From: Hygrophila difformis
Taxonomy: Eukaryota; Streptophyta; Magnoliopsida; Lamiales; Acanthaceae
Length of the DNA stretch: 64,000 bases
Reading direction: 5' to 3'
Assembly: GCA_030278955.1 (NCBI GenBank)
Contig: JAOANR010000015.1
Coordinates: forward strand, 36,116,487 to 36,180,486
Shown here: positions 10,601-25,800 of the stretch, piece after piece
Position numbering within the stretch: the stretch's first letter is position 1
Layout: each line of letters opens with the position of its first letter
Position numbers and translations under genes: made by a program
The notes under the pieces: generated by a model
What the model saw: the letters and a program-made list of their open reading frames with translations, nothing else
Databases searched by the model: none
What the model was told of the DNA's origin: nothing

Positions 10601-13600
10601 ATATGTATATATAGTTTTGTGAATGGAAGTGTATTTATGCTCTCAACCTGCTAGGGGATGTAATTATTCTGTTTCCCCCATTAAGTGATATGGTGTTACA
10701 TGCAGGAAATGAAGAGGTAAAGCTTGCAATTTTATCTTGCATCGCTGCTTGGGCTGTGAAATCGTCTGAAGCTTTTTCCTCGGATTTGGCTTCCTTCATT
10801 TTGTCTGGGATCAAGGAGAAGGAAACCTTGAGAAGAGGTCACCTTCGTTGTCTGCGAATAATTTGCAAAAATGCTGATGCTGTTACAAGGGTGTGTTTTC
10901 TGTGGCTTCCTGATCAATATTTTATCTTTTTGGCTTTGAACAGTCTTTGTTTTTGCCTCATACCATGTGTTGCATGCTTTAGATGACATCCTTGCTCCCG
11001 CCGCTCATCCAACTTGTCAAAACTGGTTTCACTAAAGCAGTACAGAGATTGGATGGTATTTATGCACTTCTTTGTGTGGTGAAAATTGCTGCTGTTGATG
11101 TCAAAGCAGGTGTGCTGCATTTGCTTGCAATAACTAATCTTAACGTTGCTTACTTGCAGTTAGTTTTTGCTTACATAGCTTTGTCATGAATGTACAACTT
11201 TCTTTCCAGTATTTAGTTTTCTTGTATCTTGCATTTTCTTTAGATGAAACACTGTCGAAGGAGAAGATATGGCAGTTGATATCGCAGAATGAACCTACAA
11301 TTGTTCCGATTTCATTGGTCAGTGATTGTTTTATTCTATCATTATGAAGATATGCAACTTATTTTTTGCCACTGATTTTAGAGAAATATGTGCTTATGTT
11401 GATGTGTCTTTCAGGAAGAGTATGAATTCTGTGGTTTCGGTCTGTTGACTAAGTTTGTTGTGGAGAAGTTGATAGTTTAAAATCTAACTAGGATGTGGAT
11501 GAATATTCACTTTAATGAATTTGAAAGGGAATTGGTACATTCTAATTTAAGAGCCAATTTCATCTCATGGTTGGGCATTGCCTCTGCTGCACTAAATCAA
11601 CACCTGAGCAGCTTTCCTTATTTAATTCCTTTTGACCCCTATTTGAACACCGAGCTTTTTTTTCCCTTCTGCAGGCATCAAAATTATCATTTGATGACTT
11701 GATGGCTTGCAAAGACCTGATTGAGGTTCTGCTGGTAGATTATCTTCAAAGGTATCCTTTCTTTTTTTGTGTGAGATTGTATTCTCTGAAAAAATTTGGG
11801 TACTATTGTGTTTTGGGTTTATTTGCTAATTCTAGGTACATAATTAAAAATTTAAAACAATCTGTATTTGTCTGTCTTTCATCACAAAAATAACCATTGT
11901 ATCTCAACATCACAAGTGCAACCTGTGTTCATATTTTATGGTAATTTTGGAGGCCAATTTGACCTCGACCACAAATGTACCATTCTGATCGTGATACATT
12001 TGGATAGGTGTCACATGTAGGATCTAGGTTCTGTGCCCCAATCAAAGTATGGTACTTGGATGGTCAGTTTGTGGTTGAGGTTGAGTTTTCCACTGCCAGG
12101 GCCAGTAATAATCTCCCTGAGAAAAGCAATTGACTATTGTGATTTAATTCCATGTAAATCGGCAATAAATAGAATATTCACCAAAATATGGATTGAGGGT
12201 GTAAATGACTGGAATAAACTTACCCCAATCTGACAAAATTGTAAGATCTTATTGTTGAAATTGTGTCTGCTGTATTGCAGGGTATTAGAGAACTTCTCAA
12301 CTCAAGCAATCTTGCAGGTTCTTAGTATTACATTACATGGTTTTTTGTTTCAATGATTTTGTGTTTATTAATTGTTTATTGTTAATTTTCAGTTTATATT
12401 ATTTTTGATGTGCCATCCAAATTGGGACATCAGAAAAGCTGCTGAAGGCACCACAAAGAAGATCCTTGCTGCATCGCCTTTATTATCAGAAGCTGTGTTG
12501 CATGAATTTTCAAGTTACCTCTCTGTTGTAGGAGAAAAAGTTGCTCTCCTTAAGACGAGGTGGAACTACTGTGATTTAATTTCCTTTTTTGGTGCTTTCT
12601 GATTTTGGCGCCATTTGGATGGGCTTTTCACTAGGTGCTTTTGGTATTGCTTCTTAAAAAGGCACTTTATTTGTGCTGGGATGAGCTTTGAATAAAATAG
12701 AAGCAACATTTAAGTTGAGTTTCTGTTTTTAGCATTCCAGGTGTTGCTTTTCTCCTTTTGCTTTCTTTGGAACACCATTCAGACAGGTTCTTAAAGGTCT
12801 CTTGTTCTAGTTTGCATTGTTGTCTTTGTATGCAAGTTATCATCCTGCCTTTGTGAACCTTGAAATGAATGCTGTTTCAGGGGCATTGTCTTTTATCTAT
12901 TTAGTTTCGCATAAGAATCTATGTTGTATGATGGTGGGAAAAGAGCACCTATTAAAGTTTTGGCTTGATCAGAATTGGGTGCATTTGCGCTCTTGCATGC
13001 ATCTTTACTAGGTTCTAAAATGTGGGAATATCACATTAGAAGAAATCTTTTAGGATTTGGCTTTTCTTGTTATGTTGGTAAGTTGATTATTCCAATCCAT
13101 TAAAACATTTTTTTGGATAATGCAATATTGCTTTGACTTGAGATGGCCTCAACTGACTGAATGGATATCGCAGTACTAATATTATGTTGTTTTCTATTGC
13201 TGATGGAGTTTTTGGTTGATCTAAGTAAAATTTCCTAGTATCATGTTGAATTGTATTTTGTTGAGGAGTGATATATGCAATTGGATTATCCAACCTAACA
13301 GCTTAAGTTTTTAAAGAATTGGTTCACTAACATGTTATCAGTGCCATGAGTACCTAGTTGGGTATCTCGTCGTTTCCGAGATGAAAATCATCTCGAGGAG
13401 GGGTATTAAAATGTCCCACATCGCTTATATATTGGGATGCCCCCTTGTTTATATGGATATGAGCCACTCCACTCATTGCTAATTGGTTTTGGATTGAATC
13501 CTTATATTCATGTCTTTCTAACATGGTATCAGAGCCAAATGTCTTGTATTCAAGCCCCACCGCCCCCATTTGTATTTGTATTTGTGGGCTTTGTTTCTTT

Positions 13601-16600
13601 GTATTTGCTTTGGCTGGTTCCATCCGGATTGTTTGTTTTTGGTTCACACCCAAGGGCCCACCTTGCGCATAAGACGGCATGTTGAGAAATGATATATGTC
13701 ATTGGATTATCCTCCCTAACAGCTCAAAGTTTTAGGAGACTCGGTTCACTAACATACTTCATTGTTCAGATCTGCCTTTTGAGGTGGGTTGCTTCAGTAG
13801 CCTATTTTGTAAGGCTGTAATGATTAATGACAGAACACAAGGATAGGTATTGGGTATTAGGGTCAGAAATACACTTAGGACTGGAATAATATGATGATGA
13901 GTGGATCCATGCTTGTAAATTGTAATCTAGCTTGCTTATGAGGATCATAGAGATAAGATTCTTTTATATGTATCATTGTATTTATTATTATATTTTTCCC
14001 CTTCTTATTGTCATTTTTTGTTCTTCTGCTGGTCCTATTCGTGTTGGTAATTATTGGATTCAATGGCCCTCATTACTATTTACTGCTGGTGGTTCCTGAC
14101 GCTTCACATATAAAATCTACTTATTTTCACTTTTATCATGTTATTCTACTCTTTCTTTTCATGTATTTGCTTTAATCAAGTTGTTTGAATATTGGGCACT
14201 CCTGTTTTAAATTATTATTTTTCTGTTCAGTGATACAGAAATTGCGCTTGATTCTCAAGTTCCATTTCTTCCACCAGTTGAGGTTTTGGTGAGGGCATTA
14301 CTTGTAACAGCATCTGTTGTGTTGCGGACTTCCCCAAAGTCCTGTGGGCATCTCCTGTTCGGCTCCCATCATCCGTACATTATTGGAACAGGAAAAAAAG
14401 ACACTGTTTGGAGGGTATCCTCTACTTGTTCTAGTTTCTATGATATTTGATAGCTATATGTTTTTATCCCTAGTTTCTACACTGGACTATGCAATTTTCT
14501 GGGATTCATTATCCCTTGTTTTGCATATGAAAATCAATCTCTCCTTGTGGGTGACAAAAAAGCATCTACTTTCTTTTGCAATACTACGAGTGATTTTATA
14601 TGTTTTTGGATTTTAAAGTTTAAACCACTGATGGGCTTTGAATTTTCATTTCAGTAGTAGAAAGCACTGAAGTTGTTTGCTAAATTTTCTGGATTGATAG
14701 CTTATCCCCCTATAATTGCTGCATGCGTGACACTTTACTATATTGTGCTTATTTCTGTTCGTTCATTCTTCAGAGGGTGCAAAAATGTTTGAAGAAACTT
14801 GGCATTGATGTGATTGGTCTTGTTACCTCAAATATTGCTGAGATATGCCAGGTGAATTTCATTTATGATTTGAAGTTTTGGTTAATGGCTAATGACTGTC
14901 CGTTCTTTATTTGTTGCAATAGCCATATTATGGTAAGCATTCTGCTCTAGTAACTTTCAGTTATGTAACCTGGTCTTGCCAGCCTTCGAGGCAGTTGAAA
15001 TGTTCTCGGCATTTTCAGTTGTATGATTTACATCTAATTGGTACATTTTGGCTAGCATCTATAGCTGGTTTGTGTTGTATGATAGCTGGATAGCTAATTT
15101 GAATTATTCATATTGAATTGACACTTTTGTACTTTATGCTATCATTGTATCTCTTTTCTCAGGTTGTTAGTTTTTGTTATCATAATGAACTTGGAATCTT
15201 ACTTCTTGTTTAGGTGCTTTGTTGAATTGGAACTTCCTTCATATGTGTATGTGTGTGTGTGTGTGTGTATATATATATTATATTTGAAAAGTGATGGCAT
15301 GGTGTTAATACTTGTGAGAATGAACTGTGGGTACCATTTAAAAAGTTTGTGTTACTTTTATCTGTTTGTGAAGGGCATATTTGGTTCAGAGGGATTGATG
15401 AGCCCTAGTTACTTTAAACAAGAAGGGGCTATTAATGCCTTGATAACATTGATGTCTATTTTACCTGGAGATACTTATGCCCAGTTTGAAAAGGTGTGCT
15501 GCACTATACCTTCGCTTTTGCTTTCGATCACTCTAACTTTATTTACTTATTCATCTAGTTGTATTTAATTCAATTTTGCAGCACTTTATCAATCTCCCGG
15601 ATCGCATTGCTCATGACACACTCTCAGAGATTGATATTCAGGTATGTTTGTTTTAATGTTCATAAAAATGGAGTTTTTATAATGTGGCTCTTAGTATATA
15701 TTTTTGGCATATGATATTTTTGTTATTTCAACGTTCTTCCGTTAGATTTCTTCTACGTATGTTTTGCTTTGGGTTGACAGTGCAAATGTATGATCAAATG
15801 ATTTTCTTTGAGTGTTGCTAACACAAACGATGGCCTTTGTTTGCATTGCTCTCTTTCAGATTTTCGGCACTCCTGAGGGAATGCTTTCGACCGAGCAAGG
15901 TGTTTATGTTGCAGAATCTGTTGCTTCAAAAAATGTGAGACAGGCTAAGGGACGTTTCCGGGCGTACGATAATGATGATAACATGGTATTTTCACATTTA
16001 TCTAACATAATTTGCTCACAGTTTATCAAACAAAAGGAAAGAATTCACAATTTGGCAGTTATTCACTGAGAAATTCTATTTTCAGGATGAAGTGAATTCA
16101 AATCATTCTACAAAGCGGGATGTGCCAAGGAAAGAGGCTGCTGTTAGTGGAAGAAAAGATGGTGCAAAATCAGTGAAGAAACCTGGCAAGTCAATTCTAG
16201 TTTGATATTTTACAAATTTTAATTTTTGCTTTCATTAACAGTTAGCATAGACTTATTTTTCTCACCATTTGTTTCATTACGTACAGAGAAGGTAAAATCC
16301 GCAAAAGAGGAAGCTCGTGAATTGCAGCTTAAAGAAGAGGGCTGCATTCGTGAAAAGGTTATGTCAATTCAGGAGAACCTCTCTTTGATGCTCAGGGCGT
16401 TGGGGGATATGGCCATTGCTAATCCCATCTTCACACATAGCCAGCTTCCTTCTTCGGTTAGTTTCCACGGTTATTATTTTCTTATTTTTTCTTCCCCTCA
16501 GACTATCTGCATTAGATTCTTGTTCTAGTGCTTTCAGTAAATGGTAGTAGTGTAGTAGTTTTCTTTGTTTTCTGTGCTATGTATAATTTTATTTTTTTGC

Positions 16601-19600
16601 TTTTGCTTCAGTGCTGTGTAAAACTACGAAAGATTCTATTTTGCTGCCAATATACTTTGAAGCATCACTTGTTAAGGTTTTCTTAGGATAGTTTATGAGA
16701 AGAATGAACTCTCTTTAGCTTAGAAGAACCGGGCATACTATACCACTGATGCATTCCTGCATACAATACTCTTACAACTGACAAGTACTTGGGACTTAGG
16801 CATATACTTTGAATATGACATCTTTTGTTAATTGGAGACCTTTAGGGCATTTTTTCCAGTCAAAGTATCCCCTAGGGTATAGTTTGAATATGCAAGTTTA
16901 TATTTTCAGTGAAGTTTTTTGTCTTTTGTCCATTGAATGTGGAATGCAATTTTATTATAACCAGGAGTTACCAATTTGTGAGCTCTTATGTTCTTGTGTT
17001 TGCCAGTATATAATGAGTTTATACATATGTGTGCATCGTAATGCCCTTCTATTTCAGGTTAAATTTGTCAATCCCTTACTTCGCTCTCCAATTGTTGGCC
17101 ATGCTGCCTTTGATACATTGGTGAAACTTTCAAAATGTACTGTTGATCCTCTCTGCAACTGGGCTCTTGAGATTGCAACTGCATTACGACTTATTGCTAC
17201 GGAAGAGGCTAGTGTTCTTTGTGAGTTTTTCCCATCTGTGGTTGACAAGGAGGAAAATAGCGAGCCATCTCTTGGTCTTTTTGAACGTTTAGTCAGTGGA
17301 ATGACCATTTCTTGCAAATCTGGACCTCTGCCAGTTGACTCGTTCACATTTATTTTTCCGGTAAAATGTTCTGCTTCGTTTGTCTTTTTGTTGCTTTGAT
17401 CTCATACCTCTAATTGAGTTAACATCTTTATATCAATATTTCATGTAGGTAATTGAGAGGATACTGCTTTCTCCAAAGAAGACAGGCCTTCATGATGATG
17501 TTCTTCAGATACTCTTCTTGCACATGGATCCTATTTTACCCCTTCCAAGGATTCGAATGCTATCTGTTACGGCCTCGTACCCCCCCAGCACACTTTCTAT
17601 TTGCCTGGATTTTTTTCTCAGTTGCAGGTTTCTTACTCAAGCTATGCTTTACAGGTCTTGTACCATGTTCTTGGTGTTGTTCCTTCTTTCCAATCATCAA
17701 TCTGCCCTGCACTGAATGAATTGTGTCTTGGTCTGCAACCCTATGAAGTGGCTCCTGTATGGTTCTCTCCTATTTTAACTTCAGTGTCTCGTACCTCTCT
17801 GATACCTCTAGAGCTCATTTTATTTTGCACTGGGCAGGCTTTATGTGGTGTTTATGCCAAAGATCTCCATGTAAGAATGGCTTGTTTGAATGCTGTTAAG
17901 TGTATTCCTGCTGTCTCCAATTGTTCAATACCTGAAGATGTTGAAGTTGCAACTAGCTTATGGCTTGCTCTGCATGACTCAGAAAAGGTATAGCACTCCC
18001 TTTTCCATCTTCTGACTGGTAGCAAGCATTTGATCACTCTATTTCAAAAAGTATTTCTTTCTTTGAGGTGGGTGTTTTATCTTTTAAAAATGTATTTCAG
18101 TTTGCAAAACTATTGGATTTGGATACATGTTTATGCTTGATGATATCTGTACTGGTTGGTCTTTGCTTGTCTCAATTCGCTTCCTTGAAACTAGTTCTAA
18201 CTTAAGCTAGTTCATCCCCTGTACATACTTGAGGACATTTTCTAAGAGTCATTGATAATGTAGTTGAGTGAGGTGGAATAATTTAAGTATATTGTGAAAA
18301 TGCTTATTTCTTGATTCTCCATTTGCAATTGCAACATAACATCTTACTGTTTTGTGTGCACTGCAAAGCATGTATACTGATTGTATTCTGTATATTGTTT
18401 TGCTGGACTAAGATAAACTAGTGAAAGTATTTTTTGTAAATCTATGATTTTTTTACTTCCTTGCTGTTTTATAAATTATTACCACTACAAACCTTTATTT
18501 TTTGAATGATATGTGACTTGTGAGGCTTATTGTATGTGCCTAATTGAGTTACAGAATGTTTCTTCTGACTTCTATTTATCTGTTATAGTCAGCAGTAATT
18601 TTGTTTTCCCCTATGCTCGTTTCTGTGTACTGCATGAGGAAAAAGAAGGATGAAATAAAGGTCTTGGGTCAGGTCACTTATGAAAAGTTTATATTGAAGG
18701 ACTTGCTATGATGTTGTGGATCATAACATTGAAGGACAACCGTAATTTGCAACACAATTGACTGTTTTTTCTGAACGTTTCTGGTGTTGCAAACATAAGT
18801 TAATTGAAGAAAAATGGCTTCTTCAGATTTGTGTGTGATCCTTGTAGGCAAAAGCGTCTAGACTGTACATTAACTGACCTTAATAAGGGTTTTTTTTCCC
18901 CAGTCAGTTGCAGAAGTTGCTGAGGATGTTTGGGATTGTTATCGTCATGAGTTTGGCACTGATTATTCTGGACTTTTCAAAGCACTTTCACATGTTAACT
19001 ATAATGTTAGAATCGCTGCAGCTGAGGCACTTGCTGCTGCTTTGGATGAAAACCCAGACACAATTCAGGTCACATCCCAGTTCAATGATAATAGTGATAT
19101 ATTGGCAATGATGTTCATGTTAACTAATAGGGCGTGATTCAGGAATCTTTGTCTACTTTGTTCTCCCTGTATCTTCGTGATGTTGGGGCTGGTGAGAACA
19201 TTGATGCTGGTTGGCTTGGACGGCAAGGAATTGCTTTGGCTTTGCTCTGTGTGGCAGATATTCTTCGAACTAAAGATCTTCCCGTGGTGATGACATTCCT
19301 GATATCACGAGCTTTGGTACTCATATCTCCCAGATTTGATGACAAACTTTATGTGAAGAATGTCTATAAATATGATTGTCATGAGTTACCTGGAATTAAT
19401 ATTGGGAGATATTGGGATAGAATCAGATATCCTGTTTTTCTGATGAACTCAGTGGCACGGCACTATTCTTTGTACATATAGAATGCCACTTGTGTAGTTG
19501 TTATCTTTTAATTTATCCATGCCGACTAACTTTTAACTGCAGGCTGATCCCAATGCAGATGTTCGGGGAAGGATGATTGATTCTGGTGTTTTGATTATTG

Positions 19601-19800
19601 ACAAGCATGGCCGAGATAATGTTTCCTTGTTGTTTCCCATATTTGAGAACTACTTGAACAAAAAGGTTATTCCCTTGCACTTGTTGTACATGCTGCATTC
19701 ATCTTTTCTTTTGAGTTCTCTATATGTTTTATCTCCTGTTAGAACATTTTCAATGGTTTACACTCTTAAGAGAGTGTAATGAACATGGCACATCAATATT

Positions 19801-19846
<46 letters not shown>

Positions 19847-22800
19847 CCACACACACAATAAATTTCTATTACAAGAAAAAAGATGTTGGCTGGTGTGGCC
19901 GATCAGCTCAACTTTTGTGAATATAAAATTACATGATATACATTTACAATTTATATTCACTCGTGTCAGTTTGGGTTTATTTAGCGCTCATAAGTTTTGT
20001 GTCTAGATTCTTCGTTCTGGCTTAAATATTGAAATTTCTGGTTTTTGGTTGCCATTTCTGGACCTTCCCATCAACTGAAACAGAGTATGATCTGATATGT
20101 GTGATGAAGAAGAATATTGGCTTTTGTTATTTGTATATTCTTTTGCAATTTCAGGCATCAGATGAGGGAAAATATGATTCAGTACGTGAAGGTGTGGTTA
20201 TATTTACCGGAGCTCTAGCAAAGCATTTATCAAAGGTCTTAGTTTCCTTATCTTGTAGCATTAAATGCTTATTCAAAACATTCTTCTAAATGCTTATTCA
20301 TAACATCGGTTGTTCTTTTGGTCGAACATCAGGATGACCCTAAGGTTCATGCTGTTGTGGATAAGTTGTTGGAGGTATTGAACACTCCTTCTGAGACAGT
20401 ACAACGAGCAGTTTCCAGTTGCCTTTCACCATTAATGAAATCAAAGCAGGTATGTTTGTGATTTCCTACTAATTCTTGGGGTGAAATGACTGTTGCTTCT
20501 TCTATGACCCTACTTTTAAAGTTTGAATATCCAATTCCTCTGCTGAGGGGCTATTTGTTTACTGTCTAGTAGATAGTAGTTGTTGATTAGGGATTTCCAC
20601 TTCTGCTGTGTTTCGTCAGTTGTGGATCAAATGTATTTTAGCACAAGTTTTGCTTGAAGCCATCTTACATAATTTTTGCGTATGATATGCTAACTGATTC
20701 GTTGATTGAAACTAAAATCCTCCCATGGGCCCTTATCTGTGCCACATGGAATTCAATCTTGATTCTAGTTATGCAACATCGGACAGTCTAATGGAGATTT
20801 TGCTGTGTTCCTGTGGTGCTTGAAGAAAACTGTGGAAAATATTTCACAATTTGCTTGAATTGGGGCTTTTGCTTTTCTTTCTTTATCTAGTGGTTTATTA
20901 GAACTGTTGATATTTTGGTTGAATAGTTACGATTAGAATAATCTTCTTTTCGTTATAAATTAGGTTTTTTGTGATTGCTTTAAGTGTTGTTTTAACAGTT
21001 TGAATATATGTTGAATGATGATTCCGGAATGTTTGGTTAGAAACTAAATGCTGTTCAGGCCAATATATAAGTTATTGTAACTATAACATATGTTATCTGA
21101 ACTTACAATGTATTTCTTTTGGTTGTTGACTTTTTCTTATATTTATTTTATTAAGTTTTTGCCAAATTTACTTTGTAATGGAAGAGGAGAAAACTAAATA
21201 AATGAGGAGGTTCCCCATGTAATACACATACCTGGTTGGCCCAGTTGTACATGTTGGGTTTTTAGTTTTATAGTGTTTAGGTGCTTCTGTTGTCATGCTT
21301 ATTACACACATATGTATATGTAATGGAAACTAAAGATGCAGCAACTACAACACTGTGGTGTAATATGAAAATGTATGCGTCAGGAGGAAGCAACAGCTCT
21401 TATTTCGAGGCTGCTTGTTCAATTGATGAAGAGTGAAAAATACGGTGAGCGTCGTGGTGCTGCATTTGGACTGGCTGGGGTAGTCAAAGGATTTGGAATA
21501 TCATGCCTAAAGAAGTATAATATCTCGAGAGACTTACAAAATGGTCTTTCTGACAGGTATATTATTGAAGTTAGGTCTTACAATATTTTATTTGCTGGCT
21601 TTATAAGGCTTGGTATGTTACAGTATAAGTCTTATCTGATGACATTTTGATAAGTTGAAAGTTGTTGAGATGCCTTCAATTTCATGGTTCTCGCATGTTA
21701 CTACTACTGATTATACTTTGTAAACCGTCTGCCGTGGGGCCTTGTTTGTATTTCCTTGAGCAGAAAAATGTCTTTTACAATTTTTTTCAACTTTATAGTG
21801 GAGGTGGTATTTTAACTAATTTGTTAATAGTGTTTTTGATTGAATAGAACACTCATTTTTCTTATTGTTGTAAGATAAAGAAATGTCTTAAGAATCTTTA
21901 TTGCTAACAGGCATTTTTCTTCTGTGTGTTTTCAGTATTGCCTTTGGGATGAATGATGAGTATTTGATGAAATTATTCTCAATCGTGTATTCTGGCTCAA
22001 ACTCTATATAACAATTTTTGTTCATTGCAGATTTTCTGCTAAAAGCCGAGAAGGAGCATTGTTGGCATTTGAATGTTTATGTGAAAAGCTGGGAAGAGTA
22101 TTTGAACCGTGAGCTTATAGAGATTAATATGTTAGGCAATTGCATTTCTATTTTATTTATTAGCGAAAAATACTAATCAGAAACCCTGCTCTTTTCCCTT
22201 TCAGATATGTGATTCTTATGTTACCCCTACTTTTAGTATCCTTTTCTGATCAAGTTGTTGCCGTACGAGAAGCTGCTGAGGGGGCAGCACGTGCTATGAT
22301 GTCTCAGCTTAGTGCTCAAGGAGTTAAACTTGTTCTTCCATCTCTTTTAAAGGTTTTCATTTTGGATACAATTGCATCGTGAACTTGATTTTGCTGAACT
22401 TGAGTTTTGTGCTGACTGTTGTACCTGGTAGAAATTAGGATGTACATATCTCATATTAGTCTAAAGAGAGAGTTGCAGTAGAGTTTCTTCCCCTTGTTTG
22501 AGTGAGATTATTCTTGTATCTAAGATGATGATGTCCACTGCGGGTGCATTGGATGCTGCTTGGTTATCTGGATTCAGAATACAGGCATTTTAACTAAAAC
22601 TGTTGGGCCATCAACCCCGTCTTTGACTTAACCTTAGGTGGATTTTCCAGAAGCATGCACACTGAACCTGTGCCCATGACCATTGATTTTGTAGTTAACA
22701 ATCTGCCTATCTTGACATTACAGTATGATAATTATCCATCTTTCACTTGTGTTGGTAAAAATGGTAGTTCCTACCTCTTGTCATACCTCTTTCTTACATA

Positions 22801-25800
22801 TGGACTTTTGGGTCATATTCCACACCTCAACAATGTTACACTGGAATGAAAATTCATCAATAATTAGGTCTGATTATTTATGTCTTACATTAAATGATGT
22901 CCTTTTTCGCACGCTAACTCAATTTTTCCAGTGTTGCCAAATATGTCAATGTGAAAGACCAAATAACTAATTGCATTCTGTTTGAGAAAGAAATAGGAGA
23001 ATGGGTATTGTTTTCATTTTGTGTGTGTTGGCATGCCAGGGTCTTGAAGATAAGGCTTGGAGAACAAAGCAAGGCAGTGTCCAGCTGTTAGGTGCCATGG
23101 CTTACTGTGCTCCACAGCAACTGTCTCAATGTCTTCCGAGGATTGTCCCCAAGTTGACTGAGGTTGTGTAGTAACCTTTCTTGATTGGCTGCTTCCTAGC
23201 ATGTATGCACAATCCCAAGTATGAACTATATTGGGTTTTCTTATTGTACTGTAGGTTCTTACAGATACTCACCCCAAAGTTCAGTCTGCTGGGCAAACAG
23301 CACTTCAACAGGTAAAATCCTTGAATTTCAAGTTTGAATTGTTCAACTATAATTTATTTTGATGAGGTTCTTTCTCTCAGGTTGGAAGTGTGATAAAAAA
23401 TCCAGAAATATCTGCCCTTGTTCCCACTCTTTTAATGGGTCTTACAGATCCCAATGAGTATACAAAGTATTCCCTTGAGATTCTTCTACAGGTAAGTGCA
23501 TCAGGCATCTATTTCCTCTGGTTTAGGTCCATTGGATATATGTGATTATGTTTTTTTTGGCAGACAACCTTCATTAACACAGTAGATGCGCCTTCCCTTG
23601 CATTATTGGTTCCCATAGTCCATCGAGGGCTTAGGGAAAGAAGTGCTGAAACAAAGAAGAAAGCTGCCCAAATAGTTGGAAACATGTGTTCATTAGTCAC
23701 AGAGCCAAAGGACATGATTCCTTACATAGGTTTACTTCTACCTGAAGTGAAAAAGGTACCCCTCACAATTTTTGAAGGAGCTAGTGAGAAGGTTGGATTT
23801 AGGTTAAAGTTTTGATTTTGTTATGGAACAGGTTCTTTTGGATCCAATTCCTGAAGTTCGAGCTGTTGCTGCAAGGGCCCTTGGCTCTCTTATAAGAGGA
23901 ATGGGTGAAGAGAACTTCCCTGACCTTGTTCCATGGTTATTAGACACTCTGAAGTCTGACGGTAGTAATGTTGAGCGGTCTGGAGCTGCTCAAGGGTTGA
24001 GTGAGGTCAGAATTCTTTATCTTAATCCTTCTAGCATGCACTACTTGCATTTCATGCATCTTAATTACATGATCTACTCTTGTCATCAAGCACATTTCAT
24101 TTGGAAATCATGATCTGCTCCTGGCATCAAGCATTTCATGCACATCTGCTGGTTTGTGTTTGTATTTGTACAAATGATGGCATGTAGGGGAGTCATTTCT
24201 AAAATAGACGAGTCCATGGGTATAGAAGTTGTTATCTGTTTACTGCTGCATTTCTGGAATTAAATACTTCCTCTGTTTTTTTTTTTTTAAAAAAAAATCT
24301 TAACACTTCTCATTTGCACGTATGCCAATGCACATTTTCAACGATTAATAACTCAAATTCGGTACAAGTAAAAATTCTAAAAATTTGATATTTAAAAACT
24401 ACAAGATGAGACGAATCCAACAAGATCTCACTTGGCTATATTTTGTCTTCTATAACTATAACAAACATAGAAGTCAAAGTGCTACAATGAACAGTAAAAA
24501 AGTCAAAACGTAACACTTAAAAAAAATGGAGGGAGTAATTTTTATTAACGAAGAACACGTATTTATAGTATGAAGTCAGGTTGGAACTTGGAAATAGGAA
24601 AATATAGTTATCTATTTTCCCGCCGGTAAACTATTCGGTATCTGGGGTACCTCACACTCCCGCTAATCCAAACATGGCCTGAGAAGCACCTACGCAGGAC
24701 AAATTTTACAAAGGGGAAAGGCCTGGCCATTGATTTCTTCATAGCACCACAAGTTGGGGTTACACGCACTAACCATCTTTTGGCATTAATAACCTGCCTG
24801 CAAGTTGCAACTAGTCAACTACCATAGTCATTGGTTTGAAAATGTAATTCTCTTGATTATATAGGATTATATATACGTATATATAGATGTAAAGGTACGG
24901 TGCAATCTTAAAAAGGGATCCAAATGTGATGATGAGGTACTGATATTCTCCCACAAGTTGAAATATTATATAATCTTGCCCAGGTTGTAGATTGTCTGAA
25001 TTCTGAAAGCAGTGGACAGAAAGCAGCTGATACATAGTTGATAAAAACTTGAATATAGAAAACAACTAGACATGTAGGTAAGTTGATACGGATAGCTGCC
25101 TAGCTAAATAGAAGTTTTAGATATACACATATGTGCTAGCCCACCAGGAGAAAAGAATTCGATTCAAACCATTTGGGTTGGACATGAGATGCTCACATTA
25201 TTTGTGCCCTACCCCAAATGCGAGTATCTTGTGTTGAAACTAAATTGGTCAGTTTAACGAGCCACATTGAGTAGCTAGATGGCCGGAAAAAGCGGGTTAC
25301 CGATATTTTAGAAAATAAACAATTGGCAGGATTATTGGGACCAAATATCGTAAACAGGATGAGATGGGTCTTACCATAGTGGTCAAGTCCCCGACTCCCA
25401 ACCTATAGGTTGGGGGTTCGATTCCCCACTCGGCCCTTATCCCTCTCCTTTATCCTTTTGTAATTTGTGTGGCATGGGCTCCCACCACCCTTTCCTAGCC
25501 TGTATAGGCTGTTCAGGAAAAAAAGAAAACTATCGTAAATAGGAGCCAAGGAGCTTTGGAGATTGTAAGTAATAGAGTAGAAAGCTGGAAGTCAATGTGG
25601 ACAACTGTCATATTACTCAATTATAAGTAGTCAGATATCATTGCGACCAATTTAGGTAGAAATAGAACCAAGGTGATCAAATTCTCTATATGCTTTGATA
25701 TAGGAGAAGATTACTACTGCACTGTAGTTCAGTTGTTAGTATAATAATATTAGTGTCGAGAGTTATAAAACCTGAAGCTGCTAATAAGTGGTTTGAAAGG

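Noticed and set aside
11415..11480. Possible extra ILA exon (CAG followed by GAAGAGTATGAATTCTG)
   Set aside because: The exons at 11244-11317 and 11675-11751 already join in the order and phase expected for the family (VPISL-ASKLS), so this lies in an intron.
25400..25440. tRNA gene suggested by the B box
   Set aside because: Only a tRNA-like head followed by a longer body, with flanking target duplications; it is a SINE.
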